Positions 42,938-43,429 of a stretch of DNA of 43,429 nucleotides are shown piece after piece; position 1 is the stretch's first letter, and each line of letters opens with the position of its first letter. A model generated the notes under the pieces. The model was not told the DNA's origin and did no database searches. It saw only the letters and a program-made list of their open reading frames with translations. Position numbers and translations under genes: made by a program. The DNA is from Chara braunii (lineage: Eukaryota > Streptophyta > Charophyceae > Charales > Characeae), in the NCBI GenBank assembly GCA_003427395.1, contig BFEA01000351.1:1501798-1545226 (forward strand), read 5' to 3'.

Positions 42938-43429
42938 GGGCCTTAACGGCTAGTTGACACTTGGTATGCAAAAAGAAAAAGAAAAAGAAAAAGAAAATGT
43001 GGGAGAATAAAACAAGGAGAGTGAGAGGGAGTGAGTGAGTTGGCCGTCAGTAAGGACTGCAACAAGTAGGGATTGCCAAGTCCCAACTGTCCAAGGAAAG
43101 AGGGAAAAAAATAAAAATAAAAAAAAAATTTGAGAGAAGGGCCTTAACGGCGAATTGACACTTGGCATGCACAAACAAAAAGAAAAGAAAAAGAAAAGAA
43201 AAAGAAAATAGGAGGTGAGGGAGGATGAGTGAGTTGGCCATCAGTTGGGACTGCAGCAAGTAGGGACTGCCAAGTCCCAACTGTCCACAAGTGGAGGGAA
43301 AAGAAAAGAAAAAGAAAAGAAAAGAAAAAGTAAAAGGGAGAAAGTCAAAAGGGCACTAACGGACGAAAACGACCAACTAGGGGAGGGATTTTGAACCAGA
43401 TTCATTTTGGCAATGTGGCGGTTACAAAA
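42938..43429 (+). repeat. Tandem repeat of about 200 bp, two full units and part of a third
   Basis: GGGCCTTAACGG occurs at 42938 and 43139, and GGGCACTAACGG at 43351, giving periods of 201 and 212. Each unit has TTGACACTTGG, an A/G-rich (AAAAG)n tract of variable length, GAGTGAGTTGGCC, then GCCAAGTCCCAACTGTCC and a second A/G tract. The length difference comes from the A/G tracts. The array runs off the window end. Confidence 0.85.

Noticed and set aside
1-43429. CRISPR arrays, bacterial operons, riboswitches, tRNA or rRNA genes
   Set aside because: None seen. The tandem arrays lack the repeat-spacer pattern of CRISPR, and the context is eukaryotic.

Overview
The window is eukaryotic, non-coding-dominated DNA. 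No gene here looks intact and host-encoded. It is filled with layered, mostly broken transposable elements, satellite-like repeats, microsatellites and one 557-base assembly gap (19855-20411). The tRNA-Asp type primer-binding site, the Ty3-type polyprotein, and the LINE with an endonuclease ORF2 and a CCHC-type ORF1 fit a large plant-lineage genome such as a streptophyte alga or bryophyte. The organism is an inference with low confidence.

Layout. 1-3200: AT-rich DNA with two short terminal-inverted-repeat elements side by side (A 1873-2722, A-prime 2840-3189). 3200-9300: TG-rich repeat, a LINE tail (about 5195-5515), element B (5930-6305), microsatellites. 10450-11300: element C with element E nested inside it. 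11300-19300: LTR-like region with decayed subrepeats, ending at a tRNA-Asp-like primer-binding site (14962-14979), then a long interior with almost no coding signal. 19570-20531: GC-rich element F, which contains the assembly gap. 20540-26600: no recognisable feature. 26600-28400: decayed tandem repeats. 28526-34456 (minus strand): degenerate Ty3/gypsy retrotransposon, gag-protease-RT-RNase H-integrase, broken by stops and by a 5'-truncated LINE (32317-32720). 34790-36114: minus-strand coding remnants split by element D (35341-35889). 37814-41845 (plus strand): degenerate LINE with ORF1 and the endonuclease domain but no reverse transcriptase. 41985-43429: a 51-bp minisatellite and an approximately 200-bp tandem repeat.

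The most unusual content is a set of short non-autonomous DNA elements (A, A-prime, B, C, D, E, probably F). Most are flanked by 8-bp target duplications, three of them perfect and of distinctive sequence (GCATCAAG, ATAAACTC, ATTAATTG). Six share one internal core segment, in either orientation. Their arms, however, are packed with a short palindromic word that is the same at both ends of one element and differs between elements: TTCGG/CCGAA in A and A-prime, CGTACG in B and C, GCCCGGGC-type in E, GAACGCG/TTGAAC in D, GGGGCC-rich in F. The arms of hAT-like elements are where transposase is expected to bind, so a family that keeps its core but exchanges the vocabulary of both arms together is a candidate undescribed system. 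No transposase is present in the window.
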